Shown one piece after another: positions 1 through 8,696 of a stretch of 50,026 nucleotides of DNA. Under the pieces are notes generated by a model. It was given only the letters and a program-made list of their open reading frames with translations, did no database searches and was not told where the DNA came from. A program made the translations under genes and the position numbers. Source of the stretch: Bryobacterales bacterium (lineage in GTDB: Bacteria > Acidobacteriota > Terriglobia > Bryobacterales > UBA6623); contig JAJDZN010000074.1 in assembly GCA_022824585.1 (NCBI GenBank), forward strand, positions 1 to 50,026, written 5' to 3'. Each line of letters starts with the position of its first letter. Position 1 is the stretch's first letter.

Positions 1-261
1 GAGGCGGTCGGCAATCTGCTGGGCGGCTTGGAGCAGGTCGGGGTCCGGCTCGATGAGCGGCGCGCGGCCGGAGCGGATGGCAGCGACCAGCTCGCAGAGA
101 GCGGGCCACTGAGGCTGAGGCACGGAGAAGTGGGCGCCGAGATTGAGCAGGGTGAGCTGGCGGACGGAGTTGCCGGAGCGGATGCTGCGGACGAGGCGGA
201 AGGAGGCATAGGGTTGTGCGGAGCCGGCGCGGGGGCGGGTCTGGACGCGGCGGATGAACAC
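1..261 (-). mobile_element. IS1634-family transposase, N-terminal part (cut by window edge)
   Basis: Reading the minus strand from a GTG at 261 gives an open frame of 87 codons that runs off the left edge. It begins VFIRRVQTR, followed by SFRLVRSIRSG, VRQLTLLNLGAHF and QWPALCELV. This order (FIRRV, then R-Q-x-TLLNLG, then a Q-W-P-x-L segment) is the usual N-terminus of IS1634-family DDE transposases. An in-frame ATG at 318 would add 19 residues, but the GTG matches the family's usual start. The catalytic domain lies outside the window, so it is not known whether the element is complete. Family assignment is from recognised motifs, not a search. Confidence 0.75.
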
Positions 262-773
262 GGTGTACCCAGCATGGCGCAGACACGGGCGAACATACAA
301 GCAATATATAGGAAACATGATAATTTTATGTCACTACAAGCGGCTGGCGTTCCTGCGCGTCCGGGCAAACTCGTGCAAAACAAAGGGTTTATCCGGCCGA
401 AGAGATCGGGGATGCGGTCAATTCGACGAAAAATCGCTCGGAATTCGGCGATTTAAGCGGGGTCGTGACAAACTCGGGCTAAGAAAGCTCGAGGCTGAAA
501 GTTCTCTTGTACCGCACAACTCGGAGCAGACTCCGAAATAGGTCCACCAATTCGGAATACACTCCGAGTTGTAAGAAGCTCCAAGGCCGGGGTTGATGAT
601 CCTGCCAATGTCTTCGTTAGGCTATCTGTTAGGCACCTAGAGGTCGCTTGGATCAGTGCCATCGGCGTCACTTCCTTCTGCTTGGCAGCCGGCAACGCAA
701 CCGCCGATTCCCGCATGGCCCCAATGGCACGTGAGTTCGGCCTCGATTTGGGCGGGCAGAAGTGCCGCGCAGG
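262..773. other. Intergenic stretch, IS end and hairpin
   Basis: No convincing gene. The first part is AT-rich and probably holds the left end of the IS1634-type element, whose exact inverted repeat I could not fix. Short open frames here have no recognisable content. An imperfect inverted repeat lies at 516-572 and is listed separately. Confidence 0.5.
516..572. repeat. Imperfect inverted repeat
   Basis: The left arm starts with acaactcggag (516-526) and the right arm ends with ctccgagttgt (562-572), a perfect 11-base match in inverted orientation. The pairing continues inward through tccgaa/ttcgga with a few mismatches. It could be a long hairpin or the footprint of a small mobile element. 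No T-run follows, so a simple intrinsic terminator is not obvious. Confidence 0.55.
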
Positions 774-1679
774 TCACAGCGATGGCAGCCCGCTCACCTC
801 AACCGTGAACGGGAGCGTGCTGACCTTTCCCTTGCGCCGTACCTGCACCCACACCCGGTACATGCCAGGTTCCGGGAAGATCACGTTCATCTGAATCAGC
901 TTCCCGCCGTCCGCAATGCTGGGGTGTCCGTGCATCATCGTGATCAGATCGTCCTTGACCGCGAGCATGTGTGCCCATGCACCGAGGTACTTCTGCAGTC
1001 CCCGGGCCGTGTTGAGCTCGAAAAACAACAGCGTCAGAAGACCTGCCACCGGATCGGGCGGATCGGTCCGCAACGAAACCTTGACGTTGCGGCCCCGCTT
1101 GGGCTCTCTGTCAGCGGTCAGGCTAGGAGCGAGCGTCTCCAACGGCTCGTCGAATCCGGCGGTGGTCAACGTCATCGGTATCATCTGCGGAGTCCCGCCG
1201 GCCGGGTAGAAGTCGCCCATCAGCCGATACACGCCCGGCTTGTCGAACACTGCTTCGATCCGAAAGATGCCGTCATCGCCGAGCGTGGGATGTTCGTGTC
1301 GAAACACCTCAAGGTCGTGGCTCACCCAGAACAGGTGGAAGAGCTTCTCGTGGACGGTCTCGAATTCGGTTTGGCGCTCTCCGCTGTCAGGCTGCAAGAC
1401 CTCGAAGCCTAACTCCACGGGCTTACTGACTCGAACCGCTGCCGGAGTCGTTGTCAAGCGGACCTGGTATTCGGCTGGCACAGGCAGGCCGAATACGAGT
1501 TGCATCCCGCAACGGGAACAGACTCCTGCAGTCTCGGACCTGATATCAGGGTCCATTGGGCAGACAAACGGAAGCGGGCCAAGGGGCACGGGGTCCAAGT
1601 CCAATTCCAGGCCCTCGACAACGCTCTGTCCAAACAGCGGAGTCAAGGCCAGCAAGGCCAAGGCGCACAGCAACCGCAT
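774..1679 (-). CDS. Exported heavy-metal-binding-domain protein
   Basis: A 301-residue protein if started at the ATG at 1679 (MRLLCALALL...), which gives a clean signal peptide ending near LFGQ; the open frame extends upstream to 1763. Residues about 38-62 contain CPMDPDI ... CSRCGM, matching the small heavy-metal-binding domain (CPMHPxI...CPKCGM) of copper/silver ATPases and efflux proteins, but with Asp where His is usual. The rest looks like beta-rich extracytoplasmic domains with HEHP and MMHGHP segments that could bind metal. It follows the NHL-repeat gene on the same strand after a short gap and is probably cotranscribed with it. A role in periplasmic copper handling is inference. Confidence 0.7.
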   Translation of the reverse strand: MRLLCALALLALTPLFGQSVVEGLELDLDPVPLGPLPFVCPMDPDIRSETAGVCSRCGMQLVFGLPVPAEYQVRLTTTPAAVRVSKPVELGFEVLQPDSGERQTEFETVHEKLFHLFWVSHDLEVFRHEHPTLGDDGIFRIEAVFDKPGVYRLMGDFYPAGGTPQMIPMTLTTAGFDEPLETLAPSLTADREPKRGRNVKVSLRTDPPDPVAGLLTLLFFELNTARGLQKYLGAWAHMLAVKDDLITMMHGHPSIADGGKLIQMNVIFPEPGMYRVWVQVRRKGKVSTLPFTVEVSGLPSL

Positions 1680-1767
1680 GGCTCGCTGCCATGCGCGACG
1701 ACGCCCCGAAGCGACGCGGGGAAGTGCCGGCCCCAGCGACATCAACCGTTCCCGCTTGGGCAACCGG

Positions 1768-2790
1768 TCACCGCTTCACCCATTTCTGCAGCAGGGGCGG
1801 GCTCGCGCGGGGCTGTCGCGTCAGCCCGGCAAAGACGTTTCCGAGATCGTCCGCTCCCAATCCCTCCGGATCGGTTCCGCCGATGAAGGCCAGCACCGCG
1901 CCGTCACCAGCTCTGCCGATTCGGACTCCGTTCTCGCCGCCGGGATTGCGCACAGCGCCGGCGATCGTCTTGCCGGACTCGGAATCGGAAACGAACAGGA
2001 AGTCGCCGGATATGATCGCGATTCCGCTAGGACGGCCGAACTGTCGCCAATCATCCACGAAGTTCATGTCCTGATCGAAAATCTGGACACGGTCGTTGGA
2101 GCGGTCGGCCACGAACAGCCGGCCTCGCGAATCGAACGCCAGCGCGTGCGGGCCGTCGAATTCCCCGGGGCCAGAGCCCTTCTTGCCCCACTCGTCGACA
2201 TACTCGCCATCGCTTGTGAAGCGCATGAGCCGGTCGCCGTCTTGCTGGCTGGTCGAAGGGCGCGGGAAATGGCCATCGGCAATGATGATGTCGCCGTTCG
2301 GTGCGACAGCGCAGGCGGTCGGCGCGATAAACGTGTCCTTGCCCGCCTTCGACACGCCGGCCTTGCCCAGCGTCAGGAGTAGCTCGCCGTCCTGGCTGAA
2401 CTTGAAGAACTGGTAGCCCCGCCCGGCCTTGGACGGGTCGTCCCCGAAGGGGCCGCTATCGCCCGCCCAGAGGTTGCCATCTTGGTCCATGCAGAAGCCA
2501 TGGGCCTGCACGAACATGCCCTCGCCGAATGCCTTGACCGCCTTGCCGGATGAGTCCAGCTTGATGATCGGCGGGTCCGATCGATGGTGCAGCCACAGCC
2601 CTCCCGTGCCGTCAGGAAGGATCCCGATGGACGAGCCCCACAGCACGCCTTCGGGCAGTTCGCCCCAACCTTCCACCATGCGATAGGGATTCGCCAACGA
2701 CTCGGTATTGCCTTGAGCCGACAGGACGGCAGCCATGGCGAGGATCGAGGCGGAAGCAGATAGGAGCCTCGCGCAGGCTGTTGCGGGCAT
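1768..2790 (-). CDS. Exported NHL-repeat protein (PAL-like beta-propeller)
   Basis: A 340-residue protein with an N-terminal signal peptide (to about LSAQG, residue 27). The body carries repeated NHL-type blades, for example HGFCMDQDGNLWAGD, ACAVAPNGDIIIADG, HALAFDSRGRLFVADR and SGIAIISGDFLFVSD, each pairing a hydrophobic strand with D/NGD and a V-x-D. This is the arrangement of the bacterial peptidyl-alpha-hydroxyglycine alpha-amidating lyase family, a six-bladed propeller. No bacterial substrate can be read from sequence, so enzymatic activity is not claimed. It is the first gene of a probable two-gene unit with the metal-binding-domain gene downstream. Confidence 0.75.
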   Translation of the reverse strand: MPATACARLLSASASILAMAAVLSAQGNTESLANPYRMVEGWGELPEGVLWGSSIGILPDGTGGLWLHHRSDPPIIKLDSSGKAVKAFGEGMFVQAHGFCMDQDGNLWAGDSGPFGDDPSKAGRGYQFFKFSQDGELLLTLGKAGVSKAGKDTFIAPTACAVAPNGDIIIADGHFPRPSTSQQDGDRLMRFTSDGEYVDEWGKKGSGPGEFDGPHALAFDSRGRLFVADRSNDRVQIFDQDMNFVDDWRQFGRPSGIAIISGDFLFVSDSESGKTIAGAVRNPGGENGVRIGRAGDGAVLAFIGGTDPEGLGADDLGNVFAGLTRQPRASPPLLQKWVKR

Positions 2791-3133
2791 GAATCCTCCA
2801 AGGCTACTTGCAGCAGGAACCTACCCCGGGGGCAGCGTGCTTCTGGCTCAGCGATGTGCGCTCAGAGTGCGCGTGCTGCCGTCTGTCCACAGGACCTGTT
2901 GTGCCGTCAAAGTGGCCAATTCAGTCTACTGGATTCCTGCTTGCGGCAATTCAATTTCGAGTTCGAGCAATCATCTCTGGACTCGATTCCGCATGATCTG
3001 GCAGCGGTGTGCTGCGTGCCGTCCGTGGCTTCGATGCGTAAGTGCCAGATGGGCCGTTCGAACGCTTAGAGGCTGCGATCAGAAGAACGAGATTCGCTCA
3101 CGAACGAGACTGCCCAGTAGGTGCCGGGCCCGG
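2791..3133. other. Intergenic, nothing recognised
   Basis: About 340 bases upstream of the NHL gene and downstream of the unknown 228-codon gene. It should hold the promoter of the NHL gene. Short plus-strand open frames cross it but look non-coding. No RNA gene or strong hairpin was seen. Confidence 0.5.
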
Positions 3134-3820
3134 TCAGTCGAGCTCAGTTTCTAGTCTCCTTGCATCGTCGAGACCTTGACCAGGCTTCTGTCTGGGATCG
3201 ACCGCGAATTGATGCAGCCAAGTGATCAGATCCGGCGAGCGCGCCTCTGAAAGGATGATGATCCGAGCCACCTCGCAGACGGAGAAATGCCCCCTGCTGA
3301 GCAGCTGTGCACACTGGCCCGGAGGGATGTTCTCGAAGATGTTGTAGAGGGCACCTGTCCCGGGAGGCACAGGCGCGGGATGCTCGATCCAAGCAGCGAG
3401 CTCGGTTGCCGTCGGCGGATTCGGGAAACCCGCCAGATGGCAGTGAATCACTTCCTCTAGAAGTTCGACCCGCTCGCGGAAGGTGGCCTTGGCGTCGTCG
3501 CAGCCATGCAAGGCGCGTCGCGCTTGCTGATAGTCGAACCACTCCAGCGGCACAGGCTCGAGTCGCAGCAACCGCTCCACGGGACGGCCGATGACCGTGA
3601 GCGGCTTGCCGGGTCCGCCGATCATCGAGCCGTGCTCGCCGATCGCACGGGTCGTAGGATCAACTCCGAGGTCCGTGCTGACCTGCAGGCAGATTCGCTG
3701 ATGCTCGGCCAGCACTTCTTCTCGTGTTGGTAGATGGTCGGGCGGACTCGCCAGCGGCGGACCGTAGAATGCCTTGCGGACGGCGGTGTAATCGATCGGC
3801 ACGGGATCTACTGCCTCCAC
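3134..3820 (-). CDS. Unknown protein, partner of AbiEii-like gene
   Basis: A 228-residue soluble protein I do not recognise. It has no signal peptide, no membrane segment and no clear DNA-binding motif. It starts with MEAVDPVPIDYTAVRKAFYG and has an acidic, mixed helical body with several histidine and cysteine residues in the middle. Its start lies 13 bases inside the 3' end of the upstream nucleotidyltransferase-like gene, so the two are almost certainly co-translated. By position it may be a cognate partner (antitoxin-like or accessory), but that is inference only. Classical AbiEi antitoxins are winged-helix proteins encoded upstream of the toxin; this one is downstream and does not look like AbiEi. 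Confidence 0.65.
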   Translation of the reverse strand: MEAVDPVPIDYTAVRKAFYGPPLASPPDHLPTREEVLAEHQRICLQVSTDLGVDPTTRAIGEHGSMIGGPGKPLTVIGRPVERLLRLEPVPLEWFDYQQARRALHGCDDAKATFRERVELLEEVIHCHLAGFPNPPTATELAAWIEHPAPVPPGTGALYNIFENIPPGQCAQLLSRGHFSVCEVARIIILSEARSPDLITWLHQFAVDPRQKPGQGLDDARRLETELD

Positions 3821-4515
3821 GGGATGCTTGTTCGGGGAAACCGTGAACGAACGTCATCGAGCATGTCCTGCACAGCGCTGTCCCGCAGCTCAGGATAGTG
3901 CGGGTTGGCCACGGGCTCTTCGTGCCGTTCCATCCAGCCCGGGCTGAAGCTGCTCAGCGCGGCAACGAGAACGGCGGGATCCCGGACCGGCCCCGCAGAC
4001 CAAGCTTCCTCTAGGGCCTCGGGCTCCAGGCGTCTCGCAACAGCCATGTCGTATAGGTCGCGCGGAACGATCCTGCCATGACTGAGCATCCTGCGGTGCA
4101 GTTTCTTGGCGAGGATTTCCACGTTGGCTTCCAGTGCGATCATCGGGTCGCATGTAGAATCCTGCGAACGGCTGTGCCGAGTTTGGGGCGACGAAGCGAC
4201 GATTTCGACTCTGCCGTGTTCGCAGTACACCGTGCAGCCCTCAAGGCCAAGAGTCAGGATTCGAATACGAGGCAGTTCTTCGAGTCGCTCCTCGAACTGA
4301 GACCATTGATCGTAAATGGCTTCCGTGTAAGTCGATGGGGGAGTCAACAAGTCGATGTCGAAGCTGGCCCGATGCTGCCAGCGAGCCGCAAGGGCTGTCT
4401 CACCACCGAGCAGCAGACAGTCAGAGGGAACGAATTCCAGGATTACCGGAACGACTTCATCGAAGATGCGTTGCGATCCCTCGGGCAAGGTTAGTCCGTT
4501 GCGATCCGTTGCCAT
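3808..4515 (-). CDS. AbiEii/AbiGii-like nucleotidyltransferase
   Basis: A 235-residue protein from the ATG at 4515 (MATDRNGLTLPEG); another ATG at 4551 would add 12 residues. Residues 36-57 contain LLGGETALAARW followed by HRASFDIDLL, matching the GG-x-TAL ... R-x-S-x-D-I-D-L signature of the AbiEii/AbiGii-type nucleotidyltransferase fold. Further on, AKKLHRR (137-142) and RDLYDMA (152-158) match the conserved K...R and RD-x-x-D segments of that family. Known members act as toxins that transfer nucleotides to tRNA acceptor ends, or serve in abortive phage infection. Whether this one is toxic is unknown. It overlaps the next gene by 13 bases and has no AbiEi-like gene upstream. Confidence 0.72.
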   Translation of the reverse strand: MATDRNGLTLPEGSQRIFDEVVPVILEFVPSDCLLLGGETALAARWQHRASFDIDLLTPPSTYTEAIYDQWSQFEERLEELPRIRILTLGLEGCTVYCEHGRVEIVASSPQTRHSRSQDSTCDPMIALEANVEILAKKLHRRMLSHGRIVPRDLYDMAVARRLEPEALEEAWSAGPVRDPAVLVAALSSFSPGWMERHEEPVANPHYPELRDSAVQDMLDDVRSRFPRTSIPWRQ

Positions 4516-4793
4516 CCTGCACCACCCGACCGCACTGCCCCTTGCCTTCACGAGTCGGACATTGCTGATTCACGAAAAGAGCCAGACGTTCCGACCAGTC
4601 CCGCTATCAGATTAGATGTCGAGTCCGAGTTCGGGAAGACTCAATCTGCGGCACCACCGTCCCCGAGGGCAGCACGGCATGTGATCGAGTCCGGCGTCGG
4701 CGTGTCCGGTCACCCTTGCCGGAACAGGAATGATCTCACTCCCGATGGACGCTCGCGCTGCGCCTGCGTCAGCTAGTCGAGATCGGCCTGCCG

Positions 4794-5672
4794 CTACTGG
4801 ACATCTTCAAAGAACGAGCCCATGGTGCGGAACTTCTCGTAACGGCCTTCGACCAGCTCGTCCGCCGATTGAGCTGCGAGCGCTTCGAGGTTGCGCTCCA
4901 AGGCATCGCCAAGCAGAATCGCAGCTTGGTCCACGTCCTCGTGCGCGCCGTCCTGCGGCTCGGGAATGATCTCATCCACCAAGCCCAGTTCCCTCAGATC
5001 CATGGCCGTCATCTTCAAGGCGCTGGCCGCCAGCTCGGCCTTGCCAGAGTCCCGCCACACGATAGCTGCGCAACTCTCGGGCGAGATCACGCTGTAAACG
5101 GCGTTCTCCATCATCAGAACCCGGTTCCCCACGCCCAGCGCTAGGGCGCCGCCACTCCCGCCCTCGCCAATGCACGCTGTGATCAACGGCACCTTCAAGC
5201 TGGCCATCTCGTAAAGGTTTCGAGCGATCGCCTCCGCCTGGCCCCGTTCCTCGGCATCCTTGCCGGGATAGGCCCCAGGAGTGTCCAAGAGCGTCACGAT
5301 GGGCCGGCCGAATTTCTCGGCAAGCTTCATCACGCGCAATGCCTTGCGGTATCCCTCCGGGCGCGGCATGCCGAAATTTCGATGAACGCGCTCTTCCGTC
5401 TTGCGCCCCTTCTGCTGGCCGATGGCCATGACCTGCTTGCCACGAAGGGATCCGAACCCGCACACGATCGCGGGATCATCCCCAAAGGCGCGGTCGCCGT
5501 GAATCTCGGCGAAGCCATCGATCAGGCGCGTGATGTAGTCCAGCGAATGTGGCCGCTGCGGATGTCTGGCCAACAGCACGTGCTCCCATGCGGAGCGCTC
5601 CGTAGCGGCGGCGGGATCGCCCTCGGCGGCGGACACCGGGTTCTCACTGGGTTCTTGAACGCGCTTAGCCAT
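4794..5672 (-). CDS. accA: Acetyl-CoA carboxylase carboxyltransferase subunit alpha
   Basis: This subunit, with AccD, transfers the carboxyl group from carboxybiotin to acetyl-CoA, the first committed step of fatty acid synthesis. The protein is 292 residues from the ATG at 5672 (MAKRVQEPSEN); a start at 5702 would add ten. Diagnostic segments are ARHPQRPHSLDYI, GDRAFGDDPAIV, RNFGMPRPEGYRKALR, LLDTPGAYPG, the oxyanion-forming IGEGGSGGALALG and SVISPESCAAIVWRD, all in family order. The usual long N-terminal helix is short, with a low-similarity leader. It stands alone: neighbours are unrelated and accD is not in the window. Confidence 0.95.
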   Translation of the reverse strand: MAKRVQEPSENPVSAAEGDPAAATERSAWEHVLLARHPQRPHSLDYITRLIDGFAEIHGDRAFGDDPAIVCGFGSLRGKQVMAIGQQKGRKTEERVHRNFGMPRPEGYRKALRVMKLAEKFGRPIVTLLDTPGAYPGKDAEERGQAEAIARNLYEMASLKVPLITACIGEGGSGGALALGVGNRVLMMENAVYSVISPESCAAIVWRDSGKAELAASALKMTAMDLRELGLVDEIIPEPQDGAHEDVDQAAILLGDALERNLEALAAQSADELVEGRYEKFRTMGSFFEDVQ

Positions 5673-5783
5673 TCGCCGGCCTGCCCCTGGCACGCCTTCC
5701 ATTGTATGGCGGGTATGATCCTCCGGAGGCGACGTGACCGTTGCGCGGCGGCCTAGCTCGGTCTCCTTGCCTACACTGAAGGC

Positions 5784-7289
5784 GTGGTCTTTCGGGCGTT
5801 TTGCATAGTCGTTGCCGCGGTCGGCCTGGCCGCGCCGCTACCCGCTCAATCGGACGAGCAGCTTGTCAACGACATTCGCATGTTCACCGTCATGGCCGCG
5901 ATCAACGCGGCCGGTTATGACGATGGCCTCTCGTCAGAGGCGGACCACCCGGCCCGCAAAGCCCTCCGCCAAGAACTCGAATCCGTCGATTCGAGCATGC
6001 GCAACCGGCTGCGCACCTACTACGAGCAGCACAAGCTGGACGACTCCGAACTCGACCTGTCACAGTACATTTCGTTCGCCCTGATGTGCGGCGAGCCGCC
6101 GTTCTTCGACCTCAAGGCCGAGGTCCCCACGGATCTGCCGCTCGACGTGCGGCCGATCCGCGGCCTGTCCGCCCTGTTGCGCGAGTTCTACGAGATCGCT
6201 GACATCGAACAGCTCTGGCATCGCTATCAGCCTGCCTACGAAGACGCCATGCTGCGCTACCAAGATCCGCTGATCGAGTCGGTCTTCGAAATCAACGGCT
6301 ACCTGCGCGTGCCGTCGAATAGCCGCGAGGCAAGAGGCTTCAAGGTCTACTTCGACCTGCTAGCCGCGCCGGGCAGCATCAACATGCGCGCATACGGCGG
6401 CAACGTGAAGATCGTCATCCACTCTTCGTCGGAAGTGCGCACCGAGGAAATCCGCGCAGCCTACTTGCTTCACCTCCTAGACCGGCTGTCCATTCGCTAC
6501 GCGGAAGTGGTCGCCAAGAAGGAGTCGCTCGCGCGGATGGCGCTGTACGCACCGGCCCTCGACGATGCCTACAAGTCCAACTTCCAGCTGCTGCTGACCA
6601 AGTCGCTAGCCCACGCTGTGCAAACCCGCATGCGCTACGAGCCGGAAGAAGAGAAGCTGGCTCGCATCATGGACCACACCCGCAACGGCTTCATACTGGC
6701 GCCCTACTTCTACGAGAAACTGGCGGAGTACGAGAAGCAGCCTCAGTCGTTTCGCCGCTATTACGAGACCTTGATCGACGACATCAGGGTGCGCCAGGAG
6801 GCCGAGCGCATCCAGCAGGTGAAGTTTGCCGAACGCCCCGCGCGAAAGGCACCGGCGCCGCGACGTGTGGCCCGCCCGAAGGTCTCCGAAGAGGACCAGT
6901 TGCTGTCCCAGGCCGAGGGGCTGTTGCAACTCAACGAGCTGGACCAGGCGCGCAAGCTCTACGAACGGGTGTTGCAGGGAAACGGCAAGGGCCGCGGCCA
7001 AGCCAACTACGGACTCGGTCGCATCGCCTTGGACGAGGCCGATCCGGATCTGGCCCTAGAACACTTCGCGGTCGCTGCGGAGAGCGACAGCGATACGCGC
7101 ATTCGCGCGATGTCCCACATCTACATGGGACGAATCCACGACATCTTCGGCAATCGCGACCTCGCCGTGAGCCACTACCAGAGCGCCTTGGATACAGGCG
7201 ACACCTCGCCCATCATCCGGAAGTTCGGCGAGCAGGGCTTGGCCGAACCGTTCACGGGCATGGAAGAGGAGAACGAAGACGAACCATAG
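5784..7289 (+). CDS. Exported TPR protein
   Basis: A 501-residue protein starting at a GTG (5784). The first 21 residues form a signal peptide ending PLPAQ. The middle (about 30-330) is helical with no recognised domain. A Pro/Arg/Lys-rich linker near 340-365 is followed by tetratricopeptide-like repeats at about 370-485 (SQAEGLLQLNELDQARKLY, ANYGLGRIALDEADPDLALE, HIYMGRIHDIFGNRDLAVSH). The C-terminus is acidic. The overall form, a secreted helical domain plus C-terminal TPRs, is common in Acidobacteriota, where such proteins often have no known function. It is divergent from accA with about 110 bases between. Confidence 0.75.
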   Translation: MVFRAFCIVVAAVGLAAPLPAQSDEQLVNDIRMFTVMAAINAAGYDDGLSSEADHPARKALRQELESVDSSMRNRLRTYYEQHKLDDSELDLSQYISFALMCGEPPFFDLKAEVPTDLPLDVRPIRGLSALLREFYEIADIEQLWHRYQPAYEDAMLRYQDPLIESVFEINGYLRVPSNSREARGFKVYFDLLAAPGSINMRAYGGNVKIVIHSSSEVRTEEIRAAYLLHLLDRLSIRYAEVVAKKESLARMALYAPALDDAYKSNFQLLLTKSLAHAVQTRMRYEPEEEKLARIMDHTRNGFILAPYFYEKLAEYEKQPQSFRRYYETLIDDIRVRQEAERIQQVKFAERPARKAPAPRRVARPKVSEEDQLLSQAEGLLQLNELDQARKLYERVLQGNGKGRGQANYGLGRIALDEADPDLALEHFAVAAESDSDTRIRAMSHIYMGRIHDIFGNRDLAVSHYQSALDTGDTSPIIRKFGEQGLAEPFTGMEEENEDEP

Positions 7290-8072
7290 CCCGCGCTAGA
7301 GCCGTCATCAAGTCAATCGCCAGTAGCGAGGTTGCTGCGCTACCGGCCGACAAGATCGCGGAACCGTCCAGCTATGCATTCCGGCGAGTCCTGCCGGGGG
7401 CAATGCGGTCGATGGGGCCAACGACTTCCCATGCAGTGATGAACGCCCGGCCGAGGCGGTCAGGGGCAATCGGGCCGATTAAGGCGGCAGTGCGGGGCTC
7501 GGGCCGCAGTCGCATCATCGCGGAGACCACGATCGTATTGATCTGCCCGGTGGGCGGGACGGTTACTCGCTGTCTTTGCCGCCGAGATCGAGCGGCCTGT
7601 AGCTGACACGTACTGGCGGAGGCAAATCGACGCCCTGCCCCACTCCGAAATGCCGTGCGAAGGCTTCGGAAGGCTTCGGAAGGCTCTCGGTCTTCGGGCG
7701 CTTATCGCGGACTGTGGAATCGGAACTCATCTGGGTGCCTCCTGCTCAGCCGGCCCATGGTGTATGGGCCGCTCCGCGATCTCATGATCTCATAAGGTCA
7801 CGTTGGGTAGAGCCTGATCGACGAGGAGGGGGATTCCGGAGATCCCCCCGACGTCGGGCATGGCGCGTGCGGTCAGACTCTACTTCCCGGAAGTCACTCG
7901 CCGGGTTCACATGGGACTGTGCCAACGTGGCGTTGAAGTCTTCCGGGGCAAAGCAGCGGAGCCCACGCGCGCAGCGCACTCGCACCGGCTCGACAACACT
8001 CCTGGCACTCTCGCAAGGAGACGCCACTCCCTGTATTACGATGAAATTTGGCGACTAGCAGCCTGCCGAAGC
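7290..8072. other. Long intergenic region upstream of grpE
   Basis: About 780 bases with no gene I can support. It must hold the promoter of grpE-dnaJ. I looked for a CIRCE element and for a sigma-32-like promoter and found neither in convincing form. A short direct repeat (ggcttcggaa, twice) occurs near 7665-7685. Open frames on both strands have atypical composition and no recognisable content. Confidence 0.45.
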
Positions 8073-8663
8073 ATGCCGGAACAAGAGGGAATCGACCAAG
8101 AGACTGAGGGCGCTCCTAGCGAGGCCGCCCGCCAGGCGGACCTGCCCGAGAGCATGAACGGCGATGGCAGCGCCCCCCCGGAACAAGCCGAACCCGAGGC
8201 CGACGCCGAGCAGCTGCAGGAGCAACTCTCAGCAGCGCTTCAGGAGCGCGACGAGATGCTGGCCAAGCTGCAGCGCTCGCAAGCGGAATTCGAGAATATC
8301 CGCAAGCGGCTGCAAAAGGAAAAGGATGGCGTGGTGCGCTACGCCGCCTCGGACACGATTCAGTCTCTGCTGCCGATCATCGATGATTTCGAGCGCGCCA
8401 TCAACGCCGGCGGCGTCCCGGCCGAGATCAAGAAGGGCTTGGAGTTGATTCACCGGCGCATTTTCGAGGTCTTCTCCCGGGCAGGCCTGGCCGAAGTCGA
8501 CCAGCACGAGACCTTCGACCCCAACCTGCATTTCGCCGTCGACCGGGCGCCGGCCGCCGAAGACCAGTCGGACCAGCAGATTCTCGAGGTCTACCAGAAG
8601 GGCTACCGCTTCAAGGACCGCCTCATGCGAGCCTCGATGGTGAAGGTCGCGGTCAAGGAATAG
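8073..8663 (+). CDS. grpE: Nucleotide exchange factor GrpE
   Basis: GrpE releases ADP from DnaK and resets the Hsp70 cycle in the cytoplasm. The start ATG at 8073 gives 196 residues. The N-terminus is acidic and disordered, followed by a long coiled coil (about 55-105; EQLQEQLSAALQERDEML, FENIRKRLQKEKDG) and the C-terminal beta-domain with IDDFERAI, GLELIHRRIFEVF, FDPNLHFAV and VYQKGYRFKDRLMRASMV-type segments, all hallmark GrpE features. dnaJ follows after 33 bases, an operon. dnaK is not in the window. The open frame upstream of 8073 is not conserved-looking. Confidence 0.93.
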   Translation: MPEQEGIDQETEGAPSEAARQADLPESMNGDGSAPPEQAEPEADAEQLQEQLSAALQERDEMLAKLQRSQAEFENIRKRLQKEKDGVVRYAASDTIQSLLPIIDDFERAINAGGVPAEIKKGLELIHRRIFEVFSRAGLAEVDQHETFDPNLHFAVDRAPAAEDQSDQQILEVYQKGYRFKDRLMRASMVKVAVKE

Positions 8664-8696
8664 CCTCCGGAATGTCCGGGACCGAGGACCGGCAAG

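Noticed and set aside
453..716. 87-codon minus-strand frame
   Set aside because: No recognisable domain and it runs through the inverted repeat at 516-572; likely chance.
7660..7690. ggcttcggaa direct repeats
   Set aside because: Too few and too short to be CRISPR or a mobile element; simple sequence.
7403..8058. Short plus-strand frames upstream of grpE
   Set aside because: Odd composition, no ribosome sites, no family resemblance.
7970..8060. Possible CIRCE/HrcA operator before grpE (tggcactc ... gacgcca)
   Set aside because: Only four or five bases pair and the consensus TTAGCACTC-N9-GAGTGCTAA is not met.
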